This document shows positions 24,555 to 36,314 of a DNA stretch of 64,000 nucleotides, one piece after another. A model generated the notes under the pieces. The model ran no database searches, was not told the DNA's origin, and saw only the letters and a list, made by a program, of their open reading frames with translations. The stretch comes from Melampsora larici-populina 98AG31. Lineage: Eukaryota > Basidiomycota > Pucciniomycetes > Pucciniales > Melampsoraceae. Position 1 is the first letter of the stretch; every line of letters begins with the position of its first letter. A program made the translations under genes and the position numbers. The DNA is taken from the NCBI RefSeq assembly GCF_000204055.1, contig NW_006768788.1, positions 819,115-883,114 of the forward strand, written 5' to 3'.

Positions 24555-25718
24555 CTACCCTAAGAAATTTCCCATAGAAAAACGTGAATCTAACAACAAA
24601 GGTGGTACTTGATATTGCGTGTATTTGGCATGAAAATTTAAAAGAAATAAATCAAGATCTGAAGAAATATCTGGTAAAGAAACCCAAGTATCATCTGACA
24701 CAGGTCTTCCTAACCATTGCAAAAGGTATTCTGGCTGCGCTCTTCCCCTCTTCCTATAGTCTAAAATGCCTGAGACATGTCTCCAATCATGTGACTTCAA
24801 AATTGGTTTTTCTTGTATTTGGATTGTATCTGGCCTGCCTCCTACAGAAGGTGAAACATATGGGGAAATGAGAGAAATATTGAACACTGGATGAAGCCTT
24901 GAATAAGCACTTCCCAAATCTAATTTGACTGCATTCCAACCTATCATCTCTACCACTGGAAACGGCCTGATTTTCTTGAAATCTAATTTGGAAGACGGCC
25001 TTGCCGTAGTAATGTTTTGTCTTGATAACCAAACTAGATTTCCTACAGAATAAGTTGGAGCAGGTCTTTGATGTTTATTATATGCTTCTGCCTGAGCTTG
25101 CTTTGCCTGTTTTAACAAAATTAAAAGATTCAGTTGTGTAGCCTCTAACTGTTCAACAAATTTATCAGCATGCGGTACTCTGGAAAACTCTGTAGAACTG
25201 TTAGCTCTTGGATGAAAACCTTGCCAAGCAAAGAAAGGAGTCAAATTGGTAGAAGAAGAAGTAGTATTATTGAAACAAAATTCCGCCATTGGTAAAAGAT
25301 CAACCCAGTCATCCTGTCTATAGCTGATGAAATGCCTTAAATAGGACTCTAGTGTTTGATTTGTTTGTTCAGTCTGACCATTTGTCTGCGGATGGAAAGC
25401 CATTGATGGTGCAGGTTGAATACGTAATTGCCTTTGAACAGCTGTCCAAAATGCAGAGACAAAAGTAGAACCACAATCTGAGACAATCTTGTCCGGATAA
25501 CCATGATAGCAAAAAAATTGAGACACAAAAAGAGCAGCCAACTGAGGTTCCAACATCAATTCCTTACAAGGAATGAAGTGAGCCCCTTTTGAAAAATGAT
25601 CAGTTATAACAAGTATGGAATCACAACCTGAAGAGATAGGCAACTTTACAATAAAGTCTATGCCAATTGTACTCCATGGCTGATCAGGTATTTTATAGAA
25701 AGCTGAATTCCTGAATTA
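24555..25718 (-). mobile_element. Ty3/gypsy integrase-chromodomain fragment, 5'-truncated
   Basis: An open frame of about 387 codons encodes the 3' end of a gypsy pol polyprotein. The integrase core has all three catalytic residues: Asp in WSTIGIDFIV, Asp in KIVSDCGSTF, and the Glu region in NGQTEQTNQTLE. The GPY/F-like region and a C-terminal chromodomain (ILDYRKRGRAQPEYLLQW, then DDTWVSL) follow. Chromodomains target integration to marked chromatin. The frame stops being open upstream of 25718, where a foldback-type fragment begins, so gag, protease, reverse transcriptase and RNase H are missing. Downstream of the stop in element orientation, TGTAACAATTTC near 24536 could be the start of the 3' LTR. 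Confidence 0.85.
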
Positions 25719-26194
25719 CAACTTTTGTTGTGACACAAAATGTGTAATCCGAATGACTGACATTCTATTTGATGATATGTGAAATTCAATTTCATTGGGG
25801 ATATCTTTCTTTGCAGGCCTGCCACGTATTTGCTTCATTTATGAACTATCTTCAAGCAAATACCAGCTTTCCGATGCACTCAAAATCAAGTGTTTTGAGC
25901 CATAATTGACAAAGTTATGGGGTTTTGTAGTAATCAAAATTTTCTCTCAGCACTGATCAGCCAAATTCCAGCATCTGTTACAGGTGGTAATGTGATGATT
26001 ATGAGGGTTTATTGTTAGTACACTCACCAATATGAACCCCAAAAATACAAAAAAATATGCAGATTGGAGATCTCAAACCAAGGAACAGGATGCATATTTT
26101 TTCATATTTTTTGCTCTGTTTCTGACCTTTCCAGATTTTTGTATACAGATAATTTAATTTTCTGCCCAGAAAATGTCATGTTTCTTGTAGTGTA
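25719..26194. mobile_element. Fragment of a foldback/MITE-type element related to that at 45541-46357
   Basis: The end CTTGTAGTG followed by TAA, the phrase TATTGTTAGTACA and the run ATACAAAAAAATA all recur in the right arm of the complete foldback at 45541-46357, at similar spacing. The matching left arm is absent, so this is a one-ended fragment that interrupts or abuts the gypsy fragment. It ends just before the LINE-type ORF. Confidence 0.5.
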
Positions 26195-26244
26195 ACTTTT
26201 TTCCCCTCCCTCAAATAACTTTTCTCCTTAAGGACTCGCGTCAA

Positions 26245-27972
26245 ATGCCCCCCAAGACAACCTACACAGGTCAAATGGTCAAGGACAACCACAACAACAA
26301 CATGGTGGACAATTGGACAGATCCAAACACGTCTTCCCATAACAGCGACGTGATCGTGGCATTCCTCAAGGGCTTGGACCAAGGACTACCACAGATCAAA
26401 ATCATGTCAGACACGCTAGGTGTCACACCAAAACAAAACAAAGTCCCGCTGCTTGTCAAGTACTCCAGGAAGAGAGCTCGAGCAAGCACACCAGGCCTCA
26501 CAGCGCAGGAACACATCCAAAACGTAACCGGGACACCTCGATCCAAGAGGATGACACGCCTGATCCCATGCAACGAAGACAACCAATCCCTAACCGTCAT
26601 GTTGGCAAAGTTGGTAGCAGTTGCCCACGACATTATACAACTACCAGCCAAAGGACGGATTGGCAAGAAAGTGACAATCAACACTGAATCAGCAGCAGAT
26701 CTCCTCGTCTTGATCAACGCAACCTTTGACCAACACAAGATGGAGAAGTCCAAAAGACAACTCTTCTGTAAACCGGCATCTGCCCTAGCAAGCTCCACAA
26801 GAGCGGTGGCGCTGTTGCTGAACCCACCACTAGGCCCTACACCGGTGTTTGATTTCCAAGCTAGCGCAATCAGCGAAAAGCTTGACATTCTCGCTGAGCA
26901 ACTAGCCCTCCTCACCACACAACAAAACTCCAAAAAGACCACCCAGTTGACCAACAAAAGCACTACTAGTTCCTATGCAGCTGCAGCCTCAAGGACCGCT
27001 GATAGCACACCAAAGGCAACCCCCTTGGGCCCTAGTCCGGTCAGGAAGGCTAACCCTAAGCCTGCTTCTCAAAAATGGATGGCTAACACTATCACCCTCA
27101 CACAGACAGACAAGTCTTCTGTTGCATTAGGAGGACTGTTGGTCACCCAGTTAATTCAGGGATTTAACTCAGCTTTCAAAACACACAAGATAAAGGCTAC
27201 TGATTTGTCCGAGGCAACTGTGACTGTGAAAAAAGTACAACAGCAGCCATCAAATGATATGGTCCTGCATTTTGAAACGGCTAGCCATGCCGAGAAAGTC
27301 AAAGAATCTGAACAGACATGGCTTCCAGGCATTTCAACAAACTTACAAGTGAAGCCGGAGCATTTCACCATCCTGGTTCACGCAATCCCAACCACCTTTG
27401 ACCCTGAGGTCTACAACCACAAGGAGGAGCTACTTGCTTTCAATCCCGAGCTGCTCCAAGGCGTGAGCTTCATCAGATGGCTCAATCCCAAACTGAAAGA
27501 CAATCCATCCAAGCGGTATTCCACGCTGCTGATTGGTCTTAACAACCAAGCACAGGCTGACAAATGTGTCAAGGAAAAAATCTGGTTTGGACCCGGGCTC
27601 CACAAAACCAAAACTGGTAGGGAACCGCCCAAAAGATGCTACAACTGTAGGAAGACAGGTCATACAGCACCGTCTTGCCCAGACCAAGCCATGTGCCCAT
27701 ACTGTGGCAAAGAACACCATGCTCATGTGTGCAGCAAAAAAGGCACCATCCCAATGAAGTGCACCGCGTGTGTGAGAGGTCTGATCAAGCTAGACCCCTC
27801 CACAACGGCCAAACGTTTGTTCAACGCAGATGACCAGAACCTGCTGCACTCGCCCTTCCACCCACAGTGTGCTGCACGTATAGCGGCTGAAGCACCACCA
27901 CACAACCCCAACGTGTCACCCAAATCAATTGTGATCCCAGAAGACAAAGCATCTCATATGCATTCCTTCTGA
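26245..27972 (+). CDS. ORF1/Gag-like protein of a non-LTR retrotransposon
   Basis: A single uninterrupted 575-aa frame. The N-terminal half is basic and low in structure; the middle is an RNA-binding-like region (DMVLHFETASHAEKV). Near residues 465-510 are zinc knuckles: CYNCRKTGHTAPSC is a clear CCHC box, followed by CPYCGKEHHAHVC and a further CTAC. This arrangement is typical of ORF1 of LINE-like elements, which coats the element RNA. The expected second ORF with endonuclease and reverse transcriptase does not follow: after 27972 the sequence is AT-rich and non-coding. That is odd, because LINE copies usually lose the 5' end and not the 3' end. Codon use is richer in C and G than in the host genes. 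Confidence 0.8.
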   Translation: MPPKTTYTGQMVKDNHNNNMVDNWTDPNTSSHNSDVIVAFLKGLDQGLPQIKIMSDTLGVTPKQNKVPLLVKYSRKRARASTPGLTAQEHIQNVTGTPRSKRMTRLIPCNEDNQSLTVMLAKLVAVAHDIIQLPAKGRIGKKVTINTESAADLLVLINATFDQHKMEKSKRQLFCKPASALASSTRAVALLLNPPLGPTPVFDFQASAISEKLDILAEQLALLTTQQNSKKTTQLTNKSTTSSYAAAASRTADSTPKATPLGPSPVRKANPKPASQKWMANTITLTQTDKSSVALGGLLVTQLIQGFNSAFKTHKIKATDLSEATVTVKKVQQQPSNDMVLHFETASHAEKVKESEQTWLPGISTNLQVKPEHFTILVHAIPTTFDPEVYNHKEELLAFNPELLQGVSFIRWLNPKLKDNPSKRYSTLLIGLNNQAQADKCVKEKIWFGPGLHKTKTGREPPKRCYNCRKTGHTAPSCPDQAMCPYCGKEHHAHVCSKKGTIPMKCTACVRGLIKLDPSTTAKRLFNADDQNLLHSPFHPQCAARIAAEAPPHNPNVSPKSIVIPEDKASHMHSF

Positions 27973-28469
27973 ATCTTCTTCTTCTTCATCATCAGTAAAA
28001 TAAAGAATAATTTTTAGGTTATTGTGAAGATCAGATTAGATTTAATGAGATTTATTATTTGAAGTTTGTTTCTTTCAAACAAGACTTCCAAAAAAATATT
28101 CTTAAAGCTTTAATTAGACATCACTTCAACACACATCTTTATCTTTCAAACCACTCTCTTTTCATCCCACATTTCTTTTTCTACCAAATCAAAATTATCC
28201 ATACATCATACATCATTGATGTTCTTTGTAAATCCTTTTCCACTCAAATCATCCTTTCAATTGAATTTCATCCAAACCAAAAAAAAAGTAAACCCCACTC
28301 TCAAACACCTGTATAAACTTTTAATGTTTCATTTTCAGTTTGTCAATCAAAAATATTCATAATTTATTACTTTATATACCCTATATTACATCAAAATAAA
28401 ATAAAAACACCTCAATCTGAACTTTTTATAAACATACACATACACATAAATTTAATTTTGAGTTTCTAA
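27973..28469. other. Intergenic, AT-rich; probable 3' region of PEX6
   Basis: No coding signal. The 28320-28469 part is probably the 3' UTR of the gene on the minus strand. The junction between the LINE-type ORF and this DNA is near 27972. Confidence 0.4.
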
Positions 28470-31400
28470 TCAAATCATCTTTTGTTTACCTTTACCTTTA
28501 CCTTTTCCATTCTCCATCTCTTTCCCATTCTCTTTCCCATTCCCATTCCCATTCTCAAATTCTTTTTGTTTCCCCTTCCCCTTCCCCTTGCCTTCATGCT
28601 CAAACTCTCCATTCACATCTCCTCCATTCCCATTTCCTTCTTTACCCATTCCTTCTTCTTCATGTTTCTCATCCTGATCCATTCCAGTTAACAAGTTTCC
28701 TTCTTTAGTAAACTTCAATTGAGCCGCCTTATAATGTTTCATTTCATTCTCACTAACACTACTCTTCCAATCCTCAATAGCTCCAATGAAATCTTCTTGT
28801 TTGATCAAAACCTCTTGAACCCCTTCAAGTTCTTCATCCGATCCTCTTCTCTTTCGATTCACTTCAATCTCATTCGTAATCCTTCTCATCGATCTCATCA
28901 TTCCATCCGAACAAATCGAATAAAGATCAGCTCCAGTGACAATCATCTTTCCATTTCCAACTTGACACCGACGATTTAATCTTTTCACTACCTCTTCTAA
29001 TCTTACATCTTCATCTAATTTCATCTTACGTGTTAAGGCTTTAATCACTTCTAATCGATTCTCATCCGTTTCGATGCCTCCTAGATAAACCAATTTCTCA
29101 AATCGACCAGGTCTAAGTAAAGCCGGATCCAGTAAATCAGGTCGATTAGTCGCTCCAATCACAAACACTTCTCCTCCTCCACCACCACCTCCGTCTCGAT
29201 TTTTTTCTTCTGTACTATTGACGTTCGAAATCGAATCTAATTCAGCTAATAATTGACTCACGATCCGATCCATCACTCCACCACTATCACCTTGATTACC
29301 TCTTCTAGGAGCCAATGAATCCAACTCATCAAAAAAGATCACACTCGGTTTACATTCTTTTGCTTTCTCAAACACCTTTCTAACTTTCGATTCAGATTCT
29401 CCAATATATTGATCTAACAATTCAGGTCCTTTGACACTCATAAAATTCATTCCAATACTTGTAGCTACCGCTTTGGCAATCAATGTTTTACCTGTTCCAG
29501 GTGGTCCGAATAATAAGATTCCAGATCGTTTTTTCAATCCATTTGCAAATAATTCAGGTCGGTTTAATGGTAAACTTAAGGTTTCTAAAATCACCGATTT
29601 CACTTCTTTTAATCCTCCAATATCTTCCCATCTCACATTTGGAATCTTTGGAGCTCCAATCCGATCGGAATATCCTTTTCGAATCTCTTTTAATGAGTTT
29701 ACAAAATCCTCTTGATTTAATTGAATCCCTCCTGACCCTTTGAGATCTTCCATTAAAACTTTTCGTTGTAAGATCGTTCGTTTCATTCCATTATATCGAG
29801 TCTTACTTACAAGTGTAACTAAATCTTTCGCAACCAATGAACTGGTTTCTCTACCTAATAAATCAAAATTCACATCTATTGAAATCAAATCTCTTTCAGT
29901 TAAAGTTTTTAAAATTCGAATCCGCTGATGTTCATTAGGTGCTAAAACATTCAGTTTTAATTTAAACAAATTCAATAATCCCATTGAGATTTGATCAAGT
30001 TCAGATGTACTACCAATCAAGATCACCGGAAACTTGGGTTTTTTCTCTTTCAATCCTTTTAATGCTTCATCCAAGATCCTCACTAACGAAGGTTCTCGAC
30101 CACCTGTTTCGATACTTTGAATCTTTCTTGCAATCCCTTCAATCTGTCTTAAGAACAAGACACATGGTCCAGCCAAAGTGACTCTTTCGATCCAAGATTC
30201 TAATAAAGCTGATGTTTTGATCTCTGTTTCGCCGATAATCGAAAACGTACTAAGGTCTGCTAAATGATAACCTAAGGCAGAGGTGACTTGTGAAACCAAT
30301 CTTCGTTTGCCGACTCCTCTCTGACCATTAATCAAGATGGTTGATGGTAAATCATATTGGGTTGCATCAGCTTGTGAACTTGATCGTAAGATTTCGTATA
30401 ACTTTCTAGTAGGTTCATCATCCAGATTCAAAGGATCGAATGGAGGTAATCCACCTAAACGAATATGCCAAAAATCCATTGGATTTTCAATCAAAGAAAA
30501 CTAAAAAGTCTTAGTTCATGATTTCATATAGGGAACCAATGGATGAATCACTTACGTAAACCAAGTGACGAAGCTAAATTAGGAACATAACTTTGTTCTA
30601 CTCCAGTTTGCACGAGTTTAGTTAAATTAGGATCTAGAATCGCACCTAGTTTTGCTTTTTCAAGTAAGTCACTCATCTCTGGATCTTCTTCTACTTCTTC
30701 AATCGGATTCGTGACTTCTTCTTTAAGATTTAACTTATTAAAATCTTTTGGATCACTAGATTTAAAAACTGGTGGGATTGAAGTAGGAAAACATTCTAAA
30801 TGGGTCACTTTGAAATAAATTATCGTTTGAGGTGGACCAAGATCTAGACTTGAAAAAACAAATTAACAAAAAAAAAATCAGTTTGGTAATGATTCTAAGG
30901 AAAAAAAACATCAAGAGATAAACCAACTCGATGTCTAAAAGATTAGGATTCTCCATCAATCCTAGTTCATCATTTGTAGTACTGTTCAAAGGAAGAAAAT
31001 GAGACAAACGAGTATCCAGAGGAATCGGAATGAGATCATGTAATTTAATAATCCTATCATGAGATTTAAAATAATCCGAAAGTGAATGTAAAAAGACAAG
31101 TTGTAATTGTTTAAGTCCAACTTGAGGAGAAGCAATGCGAGCCAAAGTCACGGATCTTAGAGTAGGAAAGCGTGGTGGAAGGTTCAAGTGAGATCGAGCC
31201 GGTGAGATTTTAAGTTGAGTTGAATTGAAGGATTGGTTCAACAAGATTGGAGAGATCAAGATTTGATCTGATAAAAGCCTGGATGGGTTTGAAGGAACTG
31301 AGAGTTTGATTAATCTGATAGGTTCTTGATTTGAAGTCGAATAAAGTAAAACCCAATCATTTTTACATACTCCAAGTTGAGCCAAGGTGTTGGTACGAAC

Positions 31401-32284
31401 AAAAGCTTGAAGGATATTATCTGATGAAAGATGATGATAAGATGGAATTGGTTTAAGTAAGAGTGGTGGAGTTGAAGTGGTTAAAGATGTAGTGAGCATC
31501 AAGGGTACTCGTAGAGCAGAATGAGCCAGAAAGTCAGGTTCGATTTCGATGTCATCTTCTTGATCTGATTGGATTTGAATCTGATCGGTTTGAATGAATG
31601 AATGATTTGATTGAGAATGAGAAGGTGAAGGTGAAGGTGAAGGTGAAAGTAAAGTAAGAGAAGTTGAATGTAAATCGAATCCACCTTGGATGACCGGATC
31701 GGTCAGAATGACCTGATAAGAATAACTCTTTAAAAGATGAATGTGATGAGATTGACGAATGATCTTGGTTGAGAGTTGATGACGGAATTCAGATGGGTTT
31801 GATTTAGCATATTGATAAGAGATTTGATTGATGGATCGTAAGTAAATTTGATTTAGATTGATAAGTTGATGGATTGGTGAGATTTGGATTGGAACGGAAG
31901 GTTCTTGATGAATGAAGAGATGATCATAAATCAAATGAGATCCTAAGGAATCAGTAAGGATTCATGAGTTAGTTTGAGTTTCTTAGTATGAGTTAGTTTG
32001 GTTTAGTTTGATGACTTACTTGTTGTTGGAGTATTGGTTGAATTTGAATCTAGTTTAGCTTTAATGATTAATGGTTTTGATGATGATGATGATGAAGATG
32101 ATGAGATTGAGATTAGGATTGGATCGATCGAGTTTAGATTTGAATTTAATGAGTTCCATTCTGATCGATTAATGAAGATATCTTCTTCTGATTCTGATTC
32201 TGATTCTTGATTTGTTGTTTTTGTTGTTTGATGATGATGATGAATGAAGTTCAAGTTGACTTTAATCTTTAAATTTTCTTTCAT
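28470..32284 (-). CDS. PEX6: Peroxin-6 (PEX6), AAA+ ATPase of peroxisomal receptor recycling
   Basis: With PEX1 it forms the hexamer that extracts ubiquitinated PEX5 from the peroxisomal membrane. Four exons: 32020-32284, 30928-31942, 30556-30848 and 28470-30454, all in phase, giving 1185 aa, close to other fungal PEX6. The active D2 domain has Walker A GPPGTGKT near residue 841, Walker B VIFFDELDSLAP near 896, the PEX6-type RRGNQGDSGGVMDR stretch and an arginine-finger region (LLRPGRFEK). D1 is degenerate, with GQRGVGKR in place of a good Walker A near residue 568, as expected for PEX6. The N-terminal domain carries Asp/Glu/Ser tracts and a Ser run. The C-terminus is an unusual basic and glycine-rich tail of GNGNG and GKGKGKQK repeats after residue 1120. 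The acceptor of exon 4 (TTTAG at 30455) was chosen because it alone keeps phase. Confidence 0.93.
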
Positions 32285-32550
32285 CTTGCAATAATCATTT
32301 CTTGCTGATGTAACTTTCGAATCGGGTTAGTTCATTTTACTTATCCAAGCTTAGGTTTCAACTGCTTACCCCAATCTTCTCAAATCCTTCTTATTCTTAT
32401 TCTGATGGCTATTGCTGCTTCATTTTTCACCTTAAAATTCAAACTTCATACTCAAACATCAAATCTTTTCGTCTCTTTTGTTCACTTTACAGAACAAACA
32501 ATAAAATGTAAATTCACACCACTAAAAAACACCCTTACACCCACTTTCAA

Positions 32551-33045
32551 ATCTATCACTGCACACCTGAGCCATACCATCCACACACACACTACATATG
32601 TGCAGCAGGCTGAGTAAGTAGGTGGCTATCATGTACATACAGATCTGCTCAGCTATGGGCTCATCTGGATAATTGAATCATGGGTAATATACATGCTGTA
32701 ACTTTTTTTCAGCTTAAGAAAATCATGTCAAAAATTGACTACATACACTCACTCAAGGTTTTGGTGTGATTTTGTCAATCAAACTTCATGTAACACCCTT
32801 TCTGTTACTGACAATTGGCTTCAAGAGTATTGCCTGCATAGCTATGGAAGTGTATGTATGTAATCAGTTTTTGGGACAATTCTGTCACAGTGAAAAAGTT
32901 CCATGATGTATCACATGTGATTTACTAATTTATACAAGAAGATAAATGAGAAGACCTGTATGTACATGATAGCCACCCATTCACCCAGCCTGCTGAACAT
33001 ATGTAGTGTGTGTGGGTGTTATGATTCAGATGTGCAGTGATAGAT
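32551..33045. repeat. Foldback element with about 95-bp inverted repeats
   Basis: The left arm starts ATCTATCACTGCACA at 32551 and runs to about 32645; the right arm is its reverse complement, ending at 33045. Both arms contain CACACACACTACATATG, CAGCAGGCTG and GGTGGCTATCATGTACATA. The spacer is about 300 bases without coding potential. No clear target duplication is visible. It is probably a MITE. Confidence 0.7.
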
Positions 33046-33299
33046 CCTTTAATGACAAACTATACTCTTCATCATTTTTCCATTCCCACTTGGGTTAAAT
33101 GTATGATCTTTACAGTGATTTTTATTATTTATGAGTGAGAAGAGAGAAGTAGCAAGTAGAGGAAGGAAATCAGGAAAGGAGAACATTAAGAGAAGAAGGA
33201 AAGACACTACCTGTGAAGCCCTATATCAAATCTTCATGTAGTGGAGTGCCTATGTTGCTGGGCAATTGTCAAGACTTTCAGCCCCAAGCCCTATTACTA

Positions 33300-33795
33300 G
33301 TACCAAAGAGCTGAAATACAATAACAAAATAATAAAAATGATACTTACAACTTGTTGCTCAGTTTCAAGAGTCAATTACATATATAATTACATATAGTTC
33401 CATATGTAATTACATATGTACAAACATGTAAATCTATCCAAGTGGTTACAATTAGCAAAATAACCTTTCACAAGGCCCATCATGTGAGTAACACAAGAGT
33501 CACGCACACGTGTAACAAGCTAAAATGTCTAAATATTAAATCAAGATTACATACACCAAATGTGTATGTAATCAAACCACAAGTTGTGTGAGAGAGATTT
33601 TTCTGGGATGTGAGTATATAAAGAGCTCTCCCACCTGCCATAAAAGTCCATCATCATCATTACATCTAAGCAAATTATCAACAACTTTATAAATCAGACA
33701 AATAAGAGTTCTTGTCCTCAAGATTTAGACATTATAAATTTTTCTTATGGATCTACCTTGGTTTTTTTGGGAGAGTCCTTTTGAAAACTTCTTTA
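33300..33795 (+). mobile_element. LTR-like region followed by a primer-binding-site-like sequence
   Basis: The region contains a TATA box (TATATAAAG at 33615-33623) followed by CT-rich leader sequence. It ends just before TTGGTGCCAGAGGG at 33796, which resembles a tRNA primer-binding site of LTR retrotransposons. It resembles the reverse complement of 53640-54490: both contain CTCAGTTTCAAGAGTCAA and, further on, GGTCATCTAACTG. The left boundary is not defined. Confidence 0.5.
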
Positions 33796-33852
33796 TTGGT
33801 GCCAGAGGGTGATCCTAGAAGTATTGCTTAAGTTCTGAAAGGGATCCAATAA

Positions 33853-34207
33853 GAGCATCCACAGTGGTGGGCTCCAAATCGGGGCTCCAAATCAAGCAAA
33901 TTCAAATTTGGTGGGGCCCCAAATCAATCCGGATGCAGTCGTTTGGGCTACAAAAGTGTACATTCTATGTGTTTACACACACTTTGAGATTGATGTGCAT
34001 GGGCTTACATGTGTGAGGTATGGGATTGAGCAAGTGCGGGAATTTCCAGCCCGGCTTTTTGTTGCCAAATTTGTAGCCCAAAGCTCAAAATTTGAAGCCG
34101 GCTACAAAATGATTTGGCAATGGGGACCGGCATTGCAACAAAAAATTGGGGCTCAGTCACCAAATTTGGTGATAGCCCCAATTTGGAGCCCAGCACTGTG
34201 GATGCTC
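33853..34207. mobile_element. 355-bp MITE with TAA target duplication (PIF/Harbinger-like)
   Basis: The terminal inverted repeats are GAGCATCCACAGTGG on the left and its near-perfect complement on the right, extending through GGGCTCCAAAT. The element is flanked by TAA at 33850-33852 and TAA at 34208-34210. TAA duplications and this size are typical of PIF/Harbinger-derived (Tourist-type) MITEs. It is inserted in the leader region of the LTR element. Confidence 0.85.
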
Positions 34208-34210
34208 TAA

Positions 34211-36314
34211 CTGGACAAACTCTAAACTCACAGGAGTCTGTCTGTGTTCAGAGTCTAAAGAACTTCAAAATATCACTAGGTGATATTGCCCTTGTTTAAC
34301 AACTCTAGAGTAGAGTGCAGTTATCTGGAGCACAACACTGGGTGCCAGTGGTCAATTCCTACATGGCTAGAAGACTCTTGTCTTGCCTTAACCACTGGAT
34401 TGGTATCCAGAAGCCTCTGTTGAGAGGTCATCTAACTGAAGTAAGTGCTGATTTTATCACACTGCTTCTTTATTAATCTTATTTCAAACTTTAAATAAGT
34501 CTCTCATGACATGCATAATAAGATCAGTTTATTATCCCAGCGTTTGTTTTGTGAATTACTAGCCCAAAAGACGCGAGTAGCTCACAAAGACTGCCCTGCA
34601 ACAGAGTCTCAGAGTGATTGGCAGCAGCCCAGATGGAATTTTACTGACCTTCTGACAGATATCAGAATGACCACACTTCCTTTCAATCACACCTCCACCT
34701 TCTCACTTCCTCTTGATCAAGTCCTTTCCAGTCAATGTTGATATCACCAAGATCAACCACGTGGAAATTTGGGTCAATTTGCTTCAAAACTTTCAGGATC
34801 AGATAAGATTTTATATCCTTGCTGATTGTATCAAATGCCCCTTTGATATTCTTGTCGGCAAGACAATTCTGGGGTCTTGGTAAACATCATGAGATCTATG
34901 ACCTTTGTCAAGGAATCTTGATATTTATATAAAATACACAAGTCCTCTTGAATTTTCCTTTTCCCTCTGTAGCTCAAAGATTTGAACCTTTTGTCTGAAA
35001 CTTATTTAATTTCTTGATCCTCCTTCCTGTTTTTATTTTGTCAAAAACACAAGATGTCTGATCATATCCCATTACTTTCTCCGCCTCCGGCTACTCTGTT
35101 TACTCAATCTGGTCTTATACTTTGGCCTTGTACTCCAACCCAAGCCAAGCCTAGATTTAACCTTTGGTCCAACAACTTGAAAATTTTGGTGCATATACCT
35201 CCAACCCCTGGTGATGTTGAATCTGAGTTTGAACCTGGTTTATCTCAAAGCATAAGCAGTTTTAGAGACTTGAATGACAAAATAAAGTTCATTGACAATG
35301 CCAATGACCACCTTCAGTTCACTTGACAACTCCAAAAGCCAAGAAGGGCTGTGCTTCAAAAGCAAAGAAGGGCTGTTAACTTAACCTATAAGCCCGGCCC
35401 CATGGTGACAATGCTCAGGGACAATCCGCCTGTCCTCACTAAGTACAAGTCCCAAACATCACACCACCTTACCCCCCTCACCTTGGGTGCTACGTTTACC
35501 CAACCCAAGTCTATGGTTGTCCATGTTTTTGCATTGTGTTGTGTTGACGTTTGGAAAGGCAACCAATATTTTGCACGTGCCTTGATGGTATTGTTCCAAC
35601 ATGTTCATTTCCATCAGGACCTTTTCATTAATGACGATTATGAACGTTATTGAATTAGATTATGTTGGACTCATTAGATATTTACGAGTAGGATGTACAT
35701 ACCCAGAGTTTTTCATCTGCATTCCACACTTGCAAGCAATCACTGAAATCCGCTCCAAGAACACTATTGACCTCCTTCGTGAGCTGTGCCAAGTGGTCCA
35801 ATGCAAATTTGGGCCATTGAGGTGCGAGTACACGCCAAACTTTACATGCGTATTGGTCAAGCTGCAAAAGTGTGTGAGTGGTGTTAGTTCATTTTTGTCC
35901 TTTGACACCATGAATGAAACGTTATATGACGCCTGACCTCTGTACCCGGCCAAACAACCAGGGAAATTGTTTTGTTAACTGTTAAGGCCAGTAATGGGGT
36001 CTGGGACGAAGGTCAAAGATCTGGTGACAAGTCTATAAAGTAGATTGTCGGATAAAGAGAAGAGAAACTTGTACAATAGCAATGTGTACAACTAGGGACT
36101 CAATCTCTATCTGTGACATGTCTAACCCGTCTTTCACTCGTCGTTACATATGTTATAGGATCATAACATTAACCTTGTCATCGCCTTCTTTTGCCATCTG
36201 TTCCTGGGCTTGATCCTGGATTGTGATGCTGCAAAATCTAGTTAAGCTGGTGCCTTCCACACCCTGAGAAAATAACTGTTTGGGTTGAGCAGGGCGTCTT
36301 GCACTCTGAGTAGG
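34211..36314. other. Retrotransposon remnants without a recoverable gene
   Basis: GGTCATCTAACTG at about 34426 is shared with the related LTR element at 53.6 kb. A short frame at 35054-35326 (MSDHIPLLSPPP start) may be a gag remnant, but I see no diagnostic motif. At 35973-36168 a segment with TGTTAACTG and CATAACA ends could be a solo LTR, without a visible target duplication. The rest holds nothing I can name. Confidence 0.35.

Noticed and set aside
35601..35936. Overlapping frames on both strands suggesting a small gene
   Set aside because: Neither strand shows a domain, splice chain or codon bias; the region is old retrotransposon DNA.
35973..36168. Solo LTR with TGTTA...TAACA ends
   Set aside because: No 5-bp duplication and no second copy; the ends could be chance.
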